Shown here: in pieces, positions 61,460-64,000 of the stretch
Layout of the letters: each line of letters begins with the position of its first letter
Numbering within the stretch: position 1 is the first letter of the stretch
Assembly (NCBI GenBank): GCA_947561715.1
Contig: OX387200.1
Coordinates: forward strand, 10,976,501-11,040,500
Reading direction: 5' to 3'
Length of the DNA stretch: 64,000 nucleotides
Source of the DNA: Ascidia mentula
Lineage: Eukaryota > Chordata > Ascidiacea > Phlebobranchia > Ascidiidae
The notes under the pieces: model-generated
Told to the model about the DNA's origin: nothing
Seen by the model: only the letters and a program-made list of their open reading frames with translations
The model's database searches: none
Translations under genes and position numbers: made by a program

Positions 61460-64000
61460 ATGTATGTTACATGTGGTGCTGTGCTTGTTGTCTTTTTCAT
61501 ATTTTTTGTAAAAACGATAAAAGGTTTGCTTGTAAGCAAAAGCAAAAATCCGTTTTCTGCAAAATTAAAACGATCATCCAAATATTTGGAAACAGACAAA
61601 CAAATTAGAAATGCAGTCATCAAAAAGGGTTTGTATCAAACTGCATTTCTTGGCTGCGTTTGGAGGACTTTAAAAACATCTTTTTCTCGTTAAAGGTCTG
61701 CGAGCAGATCTTATTCCCAAAGATTTAGATGCAATTATCATTGGAAGTGGAATGGGAGGCCTTACATGTGCTGGTCTGTTGTCAAGATCTGGAAAAAAGG
61801 TTTTGGTGCTTGAGCAACATGGCCGAATAGGAGGATGTACTCACACATTTAAGGAGAAGGGATTTGAATTTGATATTGGTATTTCTTGCGAAGATGTTTT
61901 GATTAATAACAAGAATGAGATTTTAATTGAAAATTAAACTATATGCTTTCATCATAGGCATACATTATATTGGAAACATGGAGTATGGGAGCATTAATCG
62001 CTGTTTAGTTGATTTGTTGACAGATGAAAATTTGAAATGGATTCCACTGTGTGATGAGTTTGATAGTGTTGTCATAGATAAAGGTTGGTGTTTGTATGTT
62101 TGAAGTTTAATCTTTTAACGAACAGGGAAGTTTTATGCACTTTGGAACTCAGGTACACTTTAACATCATATTACACAGGTTTCTTTTGCCGTAACAAAAG
62201 TGGTTTATATGTGCTAGCTATTGGAATTTTTTTTAATTTTTTTTTTTTAACTTTATTAAATCTGTGGAAATTCTGTGTGTGTGTGTGTGTAATTTCGTAA
62301 AAAAATTAGTATTGTTGTCAAAAGTTATGATTCTGAAGGTACTTTGCGTTTATTCATTGAAACAATGTGCCGTTGTTAATAAAACCCTACCTAACATGCT
62401 GGTCCCAATGAACGTCCATTCTTCAAATTGGTGGGGGATGATACACAAATCTTCATTTTGGGGAATAATGCAAAGATTTAAAGACTTGACCTTAATGCTA
62501 AAATACTTTTATGGTGAACAGCAACCTTACTTCCCTTTGCTGTACAAAATTATGTTTTGTAGGTCACACAAATCGCAAATTTTCTGTGTGCAAAGGAGAG
62601 GCAAATCATACAAACCTTTTAAAAAAACAATTTCCTGATGATAAGGAGGCAATTGATCAATACTTTACCTTGTTAAAGGTGCTTTTTGCAATCCTAAATT
62701 TGCAATTTGATTTTGTGGTGTTATTTTCTGCATCCTTTATTGAATTTTATTTTAGAGCTGCCGAAGTGCTGCAACATTGTATTGCATGTTGAAGATTCTT
62801 CCTTTGCAATTGTGGAAACTTTTAGTTTTTCTGAAACTTCACAAACTCTTGTTTAAAAAGTAACTTTTATGTACTGTGTGTTTTTTAATTTTGAACTATT
62901 TTGTAAAGTAATTTACTCCTTATTTTTCTATGATTTTCAACAAAATATTAATTGGATTATGTGCGTACAATGTAAATTAAGGTGATGTTAATTTTAGGTA
63001 TATTTTTCTCACAAACAACTCACTTATGGGCATATTGGATCAACTGACTGACAATAAGGAACTAAAATGTGTACTGGCATATTCCTTTGGTGATTATGGT
63101 CGGTACCAAATGTACTTTTTTTCATTTTTGGTTGTTATATAACTTTTACTATGTCTGTTGTTTGGTGAAAGAAAACTTACCTGTTTTAAATTGCTTTCTT
63201 TTTGCATATTTTAATTCTTTTTTTGAGGCTCACTTCCAAGCAAAGCTCCATTTTTGATGCATGGTATGCTAATTAATCATTTTATGAGAACTGGAGGTTA
63301 TTATCCATATGGTGGTGCCAGTGAAATTGCTTTTCAAATGGTTCCTGGTATAGAAAGAGCTGGAGGGAAAGTTCTAGCTCGAGCTCGTGTTAGTGAAATA
63401 ATATTTGAAGATGGAAAAGTTTGTGGTAATTTAAATAATTAAACCTGTCTCCGCAGTTATTCAGTCTATTGTTTTTGCCAAATAGGTGTTAGACTGTCCA
63501 CAGACACTGTGTGTCCAGGAATGGAAATCAGGTCCCCAGTTGTCATATCCGATGCGGGTATTTTCAACACCTATCATTGTCTCTTGCCTAAAAATGTAAA
63601 AAGGCAATTTGGTAGGACAAATTTAACTATTTACATTTTTTATTATAAACCCAAGATGTGGTGAATATATACAATAATTACATCAATATTCATTTGGAAT
63701 ATATCTGTTGTAGGAGTTTTGGACAAACCACAATGGATTGAAAAAGGTTGGGCTTGTCTCCAAGTTATGGTTGGCTTAAAAGGGACCAGTGAAGAGTTGG
63801 GTTTGGGTGCAAAGAACTTCTGGATTTACAGTGATGAAGATGTGGAGAGGTGATTCCACATCCTTTTCGACGTTTTAATGAAAATGCATTTGGTTTTCCA
63901 ATGTAAAAAGTAGCAACTAAATTTGTCATTGTCCCACTTTAAACAAAATATCTTGAAACTGACAAAAACTTTTCTTTCTTTGCTCAACAGTGAAATAGAG
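61460..64000 (+). CDS. RETSAT: RETSAT-type all-trans-retinol 13,14-reductase, 5' part (runs off the window)
   Basis: Exons in phase: 61460-61628, 61696-61878, 61958-62083, 62563-62678, 62756-62859, 62998-63098, 63246-63425, 63486-63611, 63714-63849 and 63991 to the window end; about 417 codons of the roughly 610 usual. RETSAT is an ER-membrane flavoprotein that saturates the 13,14 double bond of all-trans-retinol. Seen: N-terminal membrane anchor (VLVVFFIFFV), then the FAD/NAD-binding DAIIIGSGMGGLTCAGLLSR followed by VLVLEQHGRIGGCTHTF, FDIGIHYIGNMEYGS, LINHFMRTGGYYPYGGASEI and VVISDAGIFNTYHCLLP, all in family order. Vertebrate RETSAT belongs to the carotenoid isomerase/phytoene desaturase-like group, so exact substrate is inferred. 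No defect is seen in the part present. Confidence 0.95.

Overview
The window is eukaryotic, AT-rich, and packed with short-intron genes. The mix (MSL1, AF10/AF17, DDX41, rhomboid, a lectin/EGF/ZP protein, Hey, a non-I-domain integrin alpha, EXOSC9, RETSAT) plus very small introns and many Penelope, hAT and gypsy insertions suggests an invertebrate chordate, most likely an ascidian such as Ciona. The species is an inference. All exon models were built by hand by joining reading frames at GT-AG sites with compatible phases and by recalling protein families; no search was run.

Layout: 1-300, a hairpin element with a hammerhead-ribozyme-like core; 462-3522 (+), MSL1; 4141-8529 (-), AF10/AF17 (MLLT10/6), convergent with MSL1; 8707-10578 (-), an intronless DDX41 whose stop lies 177 bp before the AF10 start; 11.4-18.1 kb, a nested repeat block in which a large inverted-repeat element with 202-bp tandem units holds a young Ty3/gypsy LTR element that has lost protease and reverse transcriptase; 18.7-22.5 kb (+), a rhomboid protease; 24.4-29.9 kb (-), a secreted/membrane ZP protein with lectin and EGF domains; 31.5-33.2 kb (+), Hey, divergent from the ZP gene and preceded by two Su(H)-type sites; 35.3-44.8 kb (-), a 27-exon integrin alpha; 45.1-45.9 kb, a hAT element; 46.7-50.6 kb (+), an unidentified gene with a decayed Penelope-like element between its exons; 50.7-55.0 kb (-), EXOSC9; 55-61 kb, mostly non-coding with inverted repeats, a perfect 60-bp-arm palindrome and an unidentified coding-like stretch; 61.5 kb to the end (+), the 5' two thirds of RETSAT.

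The genes do not form one pathway. Two are chromatin factors (MSL1 of the H4K16 acetyltransferase complex, AF10 of the DOT1L complex), two act on RNA (DDX41, EXOSC9), and several are cell-surface or signalling proteins (rhomboid, ZP protein, integrin, Hey). I found no wholly new gene system. The least ordinary material is the hairpin/hammerhead-like elements, the in-frame gag-integrase retroelement, the repeat inserted inside a ZP domain, and the perfect palindrome near 60.4 kb.
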